Shown in pieces: positions 23,201 to 34,653 of a stretch of DNA of 64,000 nt. The position numbers and the translations under genes are program-made. The stretch covers positions 14,291,134 through 14,355,133 of the forward strand of contig JAPTYO010000010.1 of NCBI GenBank assembly GCA_036873135.1, given 5' to 3'. Every line of letters begins with the position of its first letter. Position 1 is the first letter of the stretch. The stretch is from Clarkia xantiana subsp. parviflora (Eukaryota > Streptophyta > Magnoliopsida > Myrtales > Onagraceae). The notes beneath the pieces were generated by a model, which saw nothing but the letters and a program-made list of their open reading frames with translations, made no database searches and was not told where the DNA came from.

Positions 23201-26200
23201 CGACGCCGCAGGGCGGGATTTGGAAGCTGTAAGTCAGGAAAGCGGTGGAAGTGGAGCAACTCTTGGTGAAAGTCTTCGGAGCTTGGAAGTTGAAATTGGA
23301 AGTGCTGATGGACAAGATGACGGAGGGGACAGGCAAGGTTCTGCAGATCGAGTGGCCGTAGGTGATCCACCATCCACTCGTGCAAGGAGAACAAATGTTA
23401 TTGGAAATGCCCCTGTTAGAGAGACAACACTTGATAGAGTAACTGAAGTTCCAGAGGGTTCTATGCAAGAAGAACAGGAAGGTGCCGCAACAGATCAGCA
23501 GATTAACCCTGGTGGTGGTTCTGGATCAATAGATCCTGCTTTTCTAGATGCTCTTCCTGAGGAGCTGCGTGCTGAAGTTCTTTCAGGTCAACAAGGTCAA
23601 GCCGCCCAGCCTGCTGAATCTGAAGCACAAGGTTCTGCAGATATCGATCCTGAGTTCCTTGCGGCGCTCCCTCCAGACATCCGCGCAGAAGTCTTAGCAC
23701 AACAGCAAGCACAAAGACTTCACCAATCTCAGGAACTAGAAGGGCAGCCCGTTGAAATGGACACGGTCTCAATAATCGCGACATTCCCAGCAGAGTTACG
23801 AGAAGAGGTATGTTGTAGCTCATCATTTCATAGTTTTACGTCTCTTTGTATAGATAATATATGTGTTAGAGAATATATCTCTAACAATATGATTCGGAGT
23901 ACTTCCTTCAGGTTCTTCTTACATCTAATGAGGCGATCCTTGCCAACCTTACTCCTGCTCTGGTTGCTGAGGCTAATATGTTGCGTGAAAGATTCGCTGC
24001 CCATCGCTATAATCGCAACATCTTTGGTATGTATCCTCGGAGTCGCAGGGGTGAATCGTCTAGACGAGGTGAAGTTTCTGGGTCTCGTCTTGAGAGGGCT
24101 GGGGGTGGCATTGGTTCACGCAGACCGTTTGGAGTGAAACTAGTTGAAGCCGATGGCGCTCCTTTAGTTGATATTGATGCACTTAAATCAATGATCCGTT
24201 TGTTCCGTGTTGTCCAGGTATGTTGTTTGTCTCTCCTTGTTTTGGTTCTCTGCAAACACGGTTTCTCCTTTTTAAGGTTCATAATCTCTTAACTCCGCCA
24301 ATTTTTCACAGCCACTCTACAAAGGTCAATTCCAGAGGCTTCTCTTGAATTTGTGTGCTCATAGTGAGACAAGGACAGCACTGGTGAATATTCTCATCGA
24401 CATGCTTGTGCTTGATACTGGGAAGTCTGTCAACACTCTGGATAATGCTGAGTCGTCATTCCGTCTTTATGCTAGTCAAAATAGTTTGATCTACTCTCGC
24501 CCTCAGTCATTTGATGGTAATATTGAGCCACTCCCAGAACCCCCTCAATGTAGCACAATCAATAAATCTTTTTGACTCATATGTTGTCTCTTTTCTCAGG
24601 TATCCCTCCTTTGGTGTCCCGACGCATTCTTGAAACTCTAACATTTCTAGCTAGGAATCATCTATTAGTAGCAAAGATTCTGCTTCAGCTTAGACTGCCA
24701 CATGCTGTTCCTTCAGAGCCAGAGAAATCTGAACAGGCGCATGGAAAAGCCATAATGGTTATTGAAGAGAATAAGAGTCGGAATCATGGGGAACATTTCC
24801 CCATAGTTTTACTCTTGAGTCTTTTGAATCAGCCACTTTATTTGCGGAGCATAGCACATCTTGAACAGGTATTGCATTCTACTGAGTCTAATTTCTAGTT
24901 ATTCGACAATGGCTTGCGCTTCTTTTTACCCAATCTGTTTCGTTCTTTCAGCTACTTGGCTTGCTGGAGGTCATCATTGACAATGCAGAGAGTAAACAAA
25001 CTGCAGAGACAGCAGGACCTTCTGTTGCCGAGCCATCAGGTTCTCAGGTGTCCATATCAGATGTAGAGATGAATGCAGAGTCTGGTGGCATTGCTTCTGT
25101 GGGTGCTTTATCTTCAATGGTTGATACCGTCAATAAAACTACTGAAAAAGATGAAACTGATGCTCAGACCATTCTGCTCAATTTGCCACAATCAGAGCTA
25201 CAACTCCTCTGCTCATTGCTTGCGAAAGAAGGGTACCAATTTAAGTTTTTGCTTTTTTCACTTCTCTAGCACAACCTTTTAAACAGGTTCTTTGCACATT
25301 AAACTAAAATTGCATGCATTACACGTGTGTTGCTCAGGTTGTCCGACAATGCCTATGTTCTAGTAGCAGAGGTTATCAAGAAATTGGTGACAGTTGCACC
25401 AAACTATTGCTATCTATTTGTTACTGAGCTAGCTAATGCTGTTCAGAGATTGAGCAAGTCTGCAATGGAGGAGCTACAAATGTTTGGTGAAGCCATTAAA
25501 GCACTCTTAAGCGTCACTAGTTCCGAGGGAGCTTCAGTCCTAAGGGTCTTACAAGCTCTAAGCTCTCTTGTTTCAACAGTGAAAGAGAAAGAGAAGGACC
25601 AAGAAACTCAGACTCAATCTGAAAAGGATTTGGCTGCTGCTATTTCTCGAGTCTCGGACATCAATGTGGCTCTAGAGCCTCTATGGTTGGAGCTGAGTAA
25701 TTGTATCAGCAAAGTAGAGAGCTACTCTGAGTCTATACATGAAAATACATCAAGGACTTCCATATCTAAGAACTCAGCAATAATGACTCCTCTTCCAGCA
25801 GGCACCCAGAATATTTTGCCTTATATTGAGTCATTCTTTGTGGCTGCTGAGAAATTGCACTTCGGTGTTGCTCCAGTCTCTGAGCTTGAAGATGCTAGTG
25901 CTAGCTCATCTGCTAATCAGCAGAAAGCCCCAGGGACTCCCGCAAAAATTGACGAGAAAAATGTTGCATTTGTTAAGTTCTCAGAGAGGCATAGGAAGCT
26001 CTTAAATGCTTTTATCCGTCAAAATCCTGGGCTCCTTGAGAAATCTTTCTCACTGTTACTAAAAGTTCCGCGCTTTATTGATTTTGATAATAAACGTGCA
26101 CACTTCAGGTCAAAGATAAAGCACCAGCACGAACATCATCATAGCCCACTGAGGATTTCAGTGAGAAGAGCATATATCCTTGAGGATTCTTATAACCAGT

Positions 26201-27767
26201 TGCGTATGAGATCGACTCAAGATTTGAAGGGCAGGTTGACCGTTCATTTTCAGGGCGAGGAAGGTATTGATGCAGGTGGTCTTACAAGGGAGTGGTATCA
26301 GTTACTTTCCAGGGTTATCTTCGACAGAGGGGCACTGTTATTCACCACTGTGGGCAATGACTCGACATTTCAGCCAAATCCCAATTCTGTTTACCAAACT
26401 GAGCATCTCTCTTACTTCAAATTTGTTGGGCGAGTGGTAAGTAATTTTTATCTTACTTTCCACATCCACATTCTCTCATCTCGTTAATGCTGTTGCTGAT
26501 ATATATTGTCATTCAATAGGTTGGCAAAGCACTCTTTGATGGACAATTGTTGGATGTCCATTTTACTAGATCTTTCTACAAGCATATATTGGGGTCCAAG
26601 GTTACTTACCATGACATTGAGGCAATTGATCCCGATTACTTCAAAAACCTGAAGTGGATGCTTGAGGTATCTGCACTTTTTGCCTTACTGTCTCATTCTT
26701 CGACTGCATTTATACAGATTTGTCTCTATCATCAGCAGCCTCTATATTCTAATGATGCTGTTTCACAATTTGCAGAATGACATAACTGATGTCCTAGACC
26801 TCACTTTTAGCATCGATGCAGATGAGGAGAAGTTGATCTTATATGAAAGAACAGAGGTGAATAACAACATATTCATTCTTTCATCCCTAGCATTGATCTT
26901 AATATTTTGTGGGTTACCTAATATTGGTGGTGATGCAGGTGACGGACTATGAACTGTTACCTGGTGGAAGAAACATCAAAGTCACCGAGGAGAACAAGCA
27001 CCAGTATGTCGATTTAGTGGCGGAGCATCGTCTAACCACTGCTATTCGTCCTCAAATTAATGCCTTTATGGAAGGATTCAATGAATTGATTCAAAGAGAT
27101 CTAATCTCCATATTCAATGACAAGGAGTTGGAGTTATTAATAAGTGGCCTTCCAGACATTGACTGTAAGCTTCCTTTGATACCCGTAGTCGTTCTGATCA
27201 AAATCTGTACTTTGGCTTAACAAAAGCTGAAACTTTTTCTTGTTGTTCAGTGGATGACATGCGGGCCAATACAGAGTATTCTGGGTATAGCGCTGCCTCT
27301 CCTGTTATACAGTGGTTCTGGGAGGTCGCCCAAGGGTTTAGTAAGGAGGACAAGGCTCGGTTTTTGCAGTTTGTCACCGGCACTTCAAAGGTAGGTTTTT
27401 TTTTTTTTTTGTTGTGGAAGCATAGAAATATGATTGGATATAATTTTTTGCTTCTACTGCGGTTATTAGGTGCCACTTGAAGGATTCAGTGCACTACAAG
27501 GGATCTCAGGAGCTCAAAAGTTCCAGATACACAAAGCATATGGCAGCGTTGATCATTTGCCTTCGGCTCATACATGGTATGACAAAGGATAATGCTTTTT
27601 AGTTGTTGATGATGGTTTTTAATGCACTGGTTTTAACTGTGGTAAATTTTTTATGTGAGTGCAGTTTCAATCAGTTGGATCTACCGGAGTACCCGTCGAA
27701 GCAGCACTTGGAGGAGAGGCTTCTTCTCGCCATTCATGAAGGCAACGAAGGATTTGGGTTCGGTTAA
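14282..27767 (+). CDS. UPL1: HECT-type E3 ubiquitin-protein ligase, UPL1/UPL2 class
   Basis: This giant E3 accepts ubiquitin on a HECT cysteine and transfers it to substrates. Coding exons: 14282-14377, 15522-15617, 15699-15905, 16052-22574, 22756-23807, 23912-24217, 24312-24516, 24600-24868, 24952-25232, 25338-26436, 26520-26666, 26776-26856, 26939-27164, 27251-27390, 27470-27576, 27665-27767. Every junction is GT/AG and keeps frame, giving 10938 nt and 3645 aa, the usual length. It starts [18 protein letters not shown]. Armadillo-like DUF908/DUF913 regions fill the N-terminal third. A UBA domain lies at about 1296-1336 ([20 protein letters not shown]), a UIM-like [13 protein letters not shown] at about 1345, an Asp/Glu-rich tract at about 2143-2223, paired DUF4414 motifs ([17 protein letters not shown]) at about 2565-2640, and HECT at about 3300-3645. 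The catalytic Cys3612 ([13 protein letters not shown]) is encoded by a codon split between the last two exons. It appears intact. Confidence 0.96.
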
Positions 27768-28230
27768 AAGGAGAGTTTTGCTGCGAATCTGGGTTTTTTA
27801 TTTTTTGTAAATATTCTTCTCTAAATATAAAATTGAAGAACAGTTGTCGCTGTTAAGGATATGATAATGAGGATCAGGCGAAATTCTTTGGGACCAAACT
27901 GTGTCAATATATTAAATACTGTACAGTTGCAAATATGCTATAGTGAAAAATAGCTATGGCAATTTCCTTGCTTATTTTGGTTGCTATATTTCTCGGACTA
28001 AACTATGGAACGGCCGCTGTTTCATGCGGCGTATTAATAATGTATTTTAATCTGAATTTCTGGTTTAATCATTTTCGGCCTGGTCTGGTTCGAGTAATTC
28101 CGGTTTAACAGCGTTAGGAAGTCCCGTTAAATGTTGTTTGGATGTACCGTGTCTCAACAGCATAGTAGTGGCCGCACCTTTCAACCTTCACATAAAATCC
28201 CGACGTTTTTCTTCGTCTCAAGCTCCATTG
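27768..28230 (+). other. UPL1-like 3' UTR and short intergenic spacer
   Basis: The region following the stop is T-rich and AT-rich to about 28040, typical of a plant 3' UTR. The next gene's start codon lies only about 460 bp beyond the stop on the same strand. No polyadenylation site could be fixed. Confidence 0.5.
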
Positions 28231-30347
28231 ATGGCCAGTGAAGGATCATCTTCCCTTCATATTCCAAGTCCGCTCTTACGGTCGGATATGTATCTAGTGT
28301 AGTGCATTTGTGGTATGGTTCTTCTTGTTTAATTGATTGAATCGGTTTTCTTCGTAGTTAGGTTAATCCTGCAGTAGCGATGTGATAATTCAGTCGTTTG
28401 TCCATTGGGGTTGGATTTATCTCGTGGGTGTCTTTGTATCCGTCGTCATCTGCACTGATGTTACGAGTGTATTTAGCTGTTGCATCTAACATTTTTTACG
28501 AAATTCCTCAACGAGACATTCTTGCAAGAGTCCTTTGCAATGGTGATTAGCACAGTATAAAATTTGAATATTATTCGGTGGATTATGACTAACCATTTCA
28601 AAGCAACAGGATCTCGAATCTCAGGAATATGGCTAACCCTTTAAGAGAACAAACCTCTTCGAGTACAAGTCAGAAGGTCTGTTTTTTTATAACGTGTAAC
28701 TGCTCATTTCAGTTTAAATGTAGAAGTAACCGTTGATAGGTTGATGATTTATAATGTTTGTAGACTTGGTATGACGAGTGGTTGAAACACGAGAACCGGG
28801 TCCAGGTATGTTGCAGTATTACAGCTAATATTGGCGTGCATAATGTTCATCCTGTAACGAGGCTATAAAAAAACAATGAATAGGATGTCAATGGGAAAGT
28901 AGCAGTGTTAAGGTATATGGACGCCTGTAGGGGTCCTGAGATTAACAAAGAAGAGCAAATGGTTCTAAATTATGTTTTTGCCCAAGCTCCGAGTGGCGTA
29001 AGCGAAGAAGAATATGAAAGGTGAGAATTTTGGGAGCCAAAGTTTCATTCGAAAAGTGAAATTCGTTATTTGAGTAGTGGTTTGTGTTTAACAGAGAGGT
29101 GCTCACGCAGAACGCGGTGATATCAGTCAGTCGTCGTTTTATGTTGACGCTTCGTCCCGGAGCATGGATCATTGATGATGTAAGTTTCCGTTAGATTGGA
29201 TTTGTTTGTAGTAGTACACGAAGTGATGATTATGCGTTGGTATGTCTATCTGATTGATGCAGGTAATCAACAGTGTAGCGAATATTGTGAACTGCAAACA
29301 AAGATCAGAACATAACTGGCGTATTTGGTGCCTACCCACGTGGTTTCAGGTTTGATTAACTAGTGGATGTCGTTGCAGTAGTGCGTAATGTAACATTAAC
29401 GGGAGGATCCAATGTTGTTCAATGTTAAATTTACAGCAATTCGCTGCTATGGATGCCGGACGTCAATCTAGGATGACATCACTTAGCCCATCCTGGTTGG
29501 GACTTGGTATTGCGAAATGTGAACGGGTAAGATGATTATATGATTTGGGACATTGTATAGGCTATGTTATAGTTAGAGATGAGGGTGATGATAGTGTTTT
29601 ATGGACATATATATATATATCCATATATACATTCCAATGAATGAAGATTCAACACACTGGTACTTAGTGGTGATATTACTAAAAGAGGGAGCTGTTTATT
29701 ATGTCGATACGCTGCCTGGTAATTCAAGTAAAAGGATTGATGAGTGTGCCCGAGTGGTTAGTAAATGAACTTGTAGCATTGTAAGGTCATTTATGATATA
29801 CCCTAAGTATTTTATTAGGATTTAACATAGGGAATAGCAGGTATATTGGATCCAGGAATACTTTCTGCTGCTTGAGACCAGCATTCCCAATCCAACAACC
29901 CGCTATAGGCCGTGTGAATGGGAGATTAAAATTCCTGAGAACGTACCAAATCAAGCATATTTGGGTGATGGGTGAGAAAGTAGTACCGAGCGCTGAAGAA
30001 TTATTTTTATTGGCCAGTACTAACGCATAATTAGAAAGATTGAGTCGTCATATTATGAAGATGTGTTAATGCAGTTTTATTATTCAGGAGTAACTGTGGC
30101 ATGTACGTTATGCATTTCATGACCGCCCACGATCAAATTCCAAACATAACACCTCGAACGGTCAGATCGTCCCCTCAATATTGGTAGATTGTGATGTATA
30201 TTTAAATCTCCAAGTTATCCAATTGAATATTGTCTACAGGTTTTAACCCCAAGACATCGGCTGTCGATGATTGCTTCTTTGATACTAGCGAAGAATAACA
30301 CGATGAGATTTACCGTGGAAGGACGAGCACGTATATACTGTCGTTAG
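28231..30347 (+). CDS. Ulp1-like cysteine protease (peptidase family C48)
   Basis: Ulp1/SENP-type proteases cleave SUMO or similar modifiers. Proposed exons: 28231-28289, 28610-28676, 28764-28805, 28884-29020, 29095-29179, 29263-29349, 29437-29526, 29595-29756, 29841-29971, 30088-30160, 30240-30347. All have GT/AG borders and keep frame, giving 346 aa. Family landmarks are LRPGAWIIDDVINSVANIV (about 118-137), LPTWFQ, SPSWLGLGIAKCER, then IPMNEDSTHWYLVV with His210, YYVDTLPG with Asp227, NQAYLGDGSNCGMYVMHFM with Gln281 and Cys290. The catalytic set therefore looks complete. The exon at 29595 opens with an AT-microsatellite-encoded IYIYIHIYI run before the conserved IPMNE, so that acceptor is the least certain. 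Such proteins occur as host genes and as passengers of Mutator-like elements; no transposon ends were seen here. The first two exons are the weakest. Confidence 0.78.
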
Positions 30348-30860
30348 TTGTGGCTGTAAAAACTGTTGGAGTAGTAGGAACTACGAAGGAACTGAGGCAA
30401 TGTAAGTTGTTTTGTCTTTATTATGATGCAGTGGTGTAGGAGTGTTTTGGCGTCCATCTAATCCACGGGACAGTTAGACTTGAGTTGGCTGCGAACGAAG
30501 TGTGGATGAGGAACAAAAAAAACTAAGAAATCTGTAATTATCGTTTTGTGCGTGTTTGTATAGTAGACTTATATTTCTGACTGATCTGTGGAATACAGTA
30601 GATATTTTAGATCCTATATATGGTAGACGTCGGATTCCGATTAGTTGATAGTTCAGCACATTGGATCCATGTTTTGGATCTGATGTACAGAAGAATTTGC
30701 GTGCGTTGGTGGTTTAAGTTGTTTTTCGGGTTGAAAGCTAAATGGCCAAGTCTCCGTTGAATTGATAATGCTGTTTTGTTATATAACATGGCTTCATTTA
30801 ACACAGTTATGTCGTATTAGCTTGCGTTGATTTGGAAAAAAAAAAACAAAAAAAACACAG
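30348..30860. other. Spacer after the Ulp1-like gene
   Basis: Probable 3' UTR of the Ulp1-like gene followed by AT-rich spacer, with a poly-A tract at about 30836-30857. No gene was recognised. Confidence 0.45.
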
Positions 30861-30869
30861 GATCACCAA

Positions 30870-31930
30870 TTGCTTAAAGTGTAATGCGGTATACACTAAC
30901 GACACATTGATGCTTTGTGATTGATTTAGTGGACACAACCACCACAACCTTGACTCACTGTCTAAGTGAGCATTCCCCATCAGCAGTGTTCCATTTTCCA
31001 CCTCAAGAGTCAAGACTATCCTTCTGCATCGTGAAATTGACATTTGCGAGCTTAAACTTTGCATTCTGAATCTTGAATTTGTCATTCTCGAGATCATGCT
31101 TTGCACTGTCCATCTTCAATTCCACAACCCCCATCTCCAAGTTTGAACAGTTGCTGGTCAAATACTGGTACATTGATTTGAATTTATCCACTGGTGTCTA
31201 TCCAATAACCACACATTGCCGGATGTTCCCTGTAAAATAAATTACATCCTCAATCCGGCTCAAGCTCTCGGAATTTACAGCAATTACAAGTATACTTAAT
31301 TTGAACCTTAATTGACTGTTGTAATGCCTAATTGAACATAAAAGAAAGAGGAATTCGTTGTGTTAGACCTTAATTATAAGAACCCTAATTCAGGAAATAG
31401 AAATTAGTCCAGTTCAGAAACCGTAAGGTTTACAGCATGGAAACTTATTTGACATATTGAACCACGATTTTCGCGTATGGGGACGTTAAATGACAGTTTG
31501 AATTAAACCCCTAATTCATGTTAACCCGTCTTTCAATTGACAAACCCTATTTAAAACATTGGACTAATAACTGTCTAATTCGACACACCCACACATCAAT
31601 TGGACGTTGATTTACAATTTTAATAGAACCCCTTATTGAGGTAAACCTTAATTTTAATGGAGAGACCGGTATTACAAAATTGGAGTAATTACTATCCAAT
31701 TCGACACGCCCACACATGAAATAATAAGAAATAGGCAAAATAACCCGGAAATAGGGGCACCCACGGTACATCCCGGAGAAGTCCTTCCACGAATAAGCCT
31801 GTTTGATTGTGCAAATCGCATCGCTGTTGCATCGGTGAGCTTCGTACGGAGGACCGGTTGAAGACCTAACTTGTTTGCAAGTGCATTGGTCCAGCTAGCT
31901 TCGTAAGGGGAGTAGAGCAAAGGATTAGAA
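30870..31930 (-). pseudogene. Broken GRF zinc-finger/coiled-coil gene
   Basis: On the minus strand an exon ending at 31745 (donor CGG|GTTATT) encodes HRCNSDAICTIKQAYSWKDF followed by a YRGCPYFR block. It aligns with RRCFCGAVSTMVMSYTWENF and FHRCPYWK of the intact gene at 37201, but the CxCG signature has become CNSD, losing one zinc ligand. A second exon from about 31229 holds the C-terminal half of the finger, with a frame break and stop around the conserved Trp region. A coiled-coil follows (KFKSMYQYLTSNCSNLEM and further heptads, 31003-31170) and a frameshifted tail runs to about 30880. The two-exon layout matches the intact paralogue. Confidence 0.7.
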
Positions 31931-32098
31931 GAAGAGAAAGCGCAGAGGACAGTACCTGAAAATGGAGGGAAGAACGTGATTTTCGATGAAGTCCATATAG
32001 GTTAAGGCGTAGTTTTGTCCCATTAAAAGTGAATTTCAGGGAGAAAAATTGTAAAACACATTGTAAAAAACGGGACATGCGTATGATATGAGAAGAAA

Positions 32099-32187
32099 GA
32101 GCTAAAGGTTCAGATCCAGGGCCGGCCCAAGAGAATTTGAGGGAGCTAAAGGTTCAGATCCAGGTCCGGCCCAAGAGAATTTGAGGG
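32099..32187. repeat. 44-bp tandem duplication
   Basis: Two adjacent copies (32099-32142 and 32143-32187) of a unit starting GAGCTAAAGGTTCAGATCC, differing at few positions. The duplication includes the left end of the MITE at 32161, so it happened after the insertion. Confidence 0.85.
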
Positions 32188-32348
32188 TTAAAGCCTCATT
32201 TGAATTTGGGGCCTTTTAGATGACTTTAATTGTATAAATACACGACGCTGAACACAACAAATATATAGGACTAGTATCATAAATGAGGCCTCCCAAAACA
32301 TGAGCCCTAAAACCCTAGGCTTAGTGGCCAACAGTTGGGCCGGACCTG
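32161..32348. mobile_element. hAT-like MITE with 12-bp terminal inverted repeats
   Basis: The left end CAGGTCCGGCCC and right end GGGCCGGACCTG are perfect reverse complements. The 188-bp interior is non-coding, and CAGG ends with a GC-rich repeat fit hAT-type MITEs. The flanking 8 bp (TTCAGATC and TTCTAATT) agree at only 5 positions, so the target duplication is decayed or absent. A second left end at 32117 exists because of the 44-bp duplication. Confidence 0.65.
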
Positions 32349-32487
32349 TTCTAATTATCAGAACAGAAGGATAACACAGTTTAGTCTTTCCAAACAGAAG
32401 TTCAAAAGTATAAACAGAAGTTCAAAAGTATTTAGGCAAGCAAAAAAATTATTACACACAAGTTCAAAACTAAACATGTTGTCATTT

Positions 32488-34168
32488 CTACTTATAACTA
32501 TGAACAGGTATGCTGGACCAGTCGAATGTTTGATACAGCCTTTGAACCTCAGCATCGCATCGACAGTCGATGCAAGTTCGATCTTCAAAGAACTCATATT
32601 CTTGCGACCAGTTATATACGGCCTTCCAGTGGTTTTTCCTGCATTGTGCTTCAGGTAACGGTGGTGGATCCCTCGATTTTCTCGCAGGCCAGAAACATTT
32701 CATATGCTCAATCAAATTTTTCCGACATTCTAGCTCCTTGCCGGCTCTACAAACCTTTCCGAGGAGGCTGTAGCCTTCTTCCACTAATGGAACATCACCG
32801 TCCCAATTAAAGATTTTGATGAATCCTAGAGTGTAAGTAGCGAGGAGATAGTCCGCATCTGAAGCAGCCTTCAACTGTACCAGACCAACTGCACCTCCAT
32901 CATCTATTGCATAATATCCTCCAACAAAATTGCCTACTCCAGCCCTGTATAGAGCTTCGGGGTTGGAGTTAGCCAGGCATTGCCGGAGAAACGAAGCTTG
33001 TTTCCCGGTATTGAAATGATAGCTCATCCCCTGGAGTGAAATTCTCCGCCAAATGTAAGGATGGTCTCCTAGTTCCTTGAACCTTTTGCAGCTGATTTAA
33101 CGGGGAACAATTGTATTTAGAAAAAAGTTATCATTCAAGCAAAGTCGAATAGTTTTGAAACATTTATTATATATAAAAGTTAATTATTATATCGCGCAAT
33201 CCGTGTAATTATTGGGTACACGAACAGTTTATAAAAGTTAGTCATTAGTTGAGTATACCACAGCATAATCTTTATGCTATGAACAAGTTATGGTTTATGA
33301 GGGGTAACTACTATATAACATCATAAAATTGTTCCTCAATGTTCATTACCACACAACATACGGAGAATATCTAAGTTTTCAGTCCTGCAGAATTGCATAT
33401 TTGTTCCGCAGAACTGCAGTATTTCTGGTTAGTATTAACCCTAACCATAATTTCCATACATTGAAGCAATTGTGAACCCAAACACATAGTTTGCAGTTCA
33501 AAAGTTTAATACAAGGGTTTTTGAAGACAAGATATAATACTGTATGGTGGTGAATCTGATTTTCGCCCAAGCATATAAACCCTAACTCATTTAAACAACA
33601 TTGGTTCTAATAGCATTAATTTTTTTTTTCCAAATGCAGTCATTCGTTTCTATATGTATAACCTACCAGAAATATGACGAATATATAAAACAAAGATGTG
33701 TAACGCTATCATATAGATAACAATATTTATAGCAGATATGTTCGTTTTTTTGTTTTTTCTCAACAAATATATATAATATATGTATATGTATATACATATA
33801 TATATATCTTTTGGCAGGAAAAAAAAAAAGTACATATCTGCTATATATATATAGCAGATATGTTAGCTTTTTTGTTTTTCTGGCAAAAGATATATATATA
33901 TATATATACACAGTCCTAGTTGTGTATATATCACAAATAAAACAAATGTCGATGGAAAATCAGACAAAAAATTAGAGAAAGCAGTGAAATCAGTGAACAA
34001 ACTCCTAATTCATGTACTGAAGAAAGGTTTAAATTTATATAGGGAATTTCCAGAAACTTACCATAGCTTCAGCTTGATAAAATCGTGGGTCGAATAAGCT
34101 CCGACACAAATCATGATAAACCATACCGCATCCGCGGGCAGGTCTAGAATTGTTGTGCATGCAGCCAT
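32488..34168 (-). CDS. F-box protein, At2g35280/At1g67623-like (copy 1)
   Basis: F-box proteins recruit substrates to SCF (SKP1-cullin) ubiquitin ligases. Exon 1 (34062-34168, 35 codons plus 2 nt) starts MAACTTILDLPADAVWFIMI, the first half of an F-box. Exon 2 (32488-33091) continues with CKRFKELGDHPYIWRRISLQ. The junction completes a Cys codon and gives 236 aa. After the F-box comes the family's Sel1/TPR-like segment with NPEALYRAG (79-87), LKAASDADYLLATYTLGFI and IFNWDG. A Cys-rich tail follows, with QCRKNHW and TCIDCRCDAEVQRL, as in the copy at 40282. The start codon directly follows a CTCCAAG acceptor, suggesting a leader intron. The substrate is unknown. The 970-bp intron carries AT-rich repeats. 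Confidence 0.82.
33690..33912. repeat. AT-rich duplicated palindromic block in the F-box copy 1 intron
   Basis: CAGATATGTT followed by a TTTTTTGTTTTT run occurs twice (about 33733 and about 33854), each time followed by a TA-microsatellite. Between them lies the palindrome CATATCTGCTATATATATATAGCAGATATG (about 33834-33863). This is likely slippage plus inverted duplication. It yields only spurious Ile/Tyr-rich frames. Confidence 0.7.
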
Positions 34169-34430
34169 CTTGGAGAAAGAGGAAGAAATTAGTTACTAAA
34201 CGTAAGTGGTTCACCGTGGTTAGTATAGCAGTAAAGGAAACGTACCTGTAAAAAAAGGTTGACTGTCTGTTTGAACAAAGTATCTGAGAGAACACCGTCG
34301 ATAGAGACGATTTACGCGCAGAAGGAAGTTAGAGAGACGTCGGAGGAAAACTGCTTCGGACTTGAGGAAGAAGATAGTTGAATTTGGGAAAATAAAGTAA
34401 GTTTTGACGACGGTCCGTTGAATCAAGGAG
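34169..34430 (-). promoter_or_regulatory. Leader and promoter region of F-box copy 1
   Basis: On the minus strand a pyrimidine-rich leader (about 34260-34380) ends at a strong donor (ACAG|GTACGT, about 34245). The matching acceptor abuts the ATG at 34168, making a 5'-UTR intron of about 75 bp. Inferred from splice motifs only. Confidence 0.4.
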
Positions 34431-34547
34431 AAAATGATTCTCTACAGCCGTGTTTACAGTTGGCAAATATGTGGTGGCTGTTTAGCGAATGGTTTGATAG
34501 CATGTTTTATAGCATTTTTACTCTCCGCCACGAGGCACCACACTGTG

Positions 34548-34650
34548 TCATCTGTTGGTACGGTCCGGTCCGTTTAATAATTACTCTGAATCAAGTATAT
34601 GGGGTAATTATTTGTCCATTTGTAAAGCGTAATTAATTCTATTAATCCAG
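34548..34650 (+). repeat. Segment duplicated on both sides of the 237-bp satellite, left copy
   Basis: The order of words CATCTGTTGG, GGTCC, TTTAATA-like spacer, GTCCATTTGTAAAGC and CTAATTAAT matches the segment at 36722-36815. The left copy abuts the start of the 237-bp tandem array. Confidence 0.6.
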
Positions 34651-34653
34651 GGC

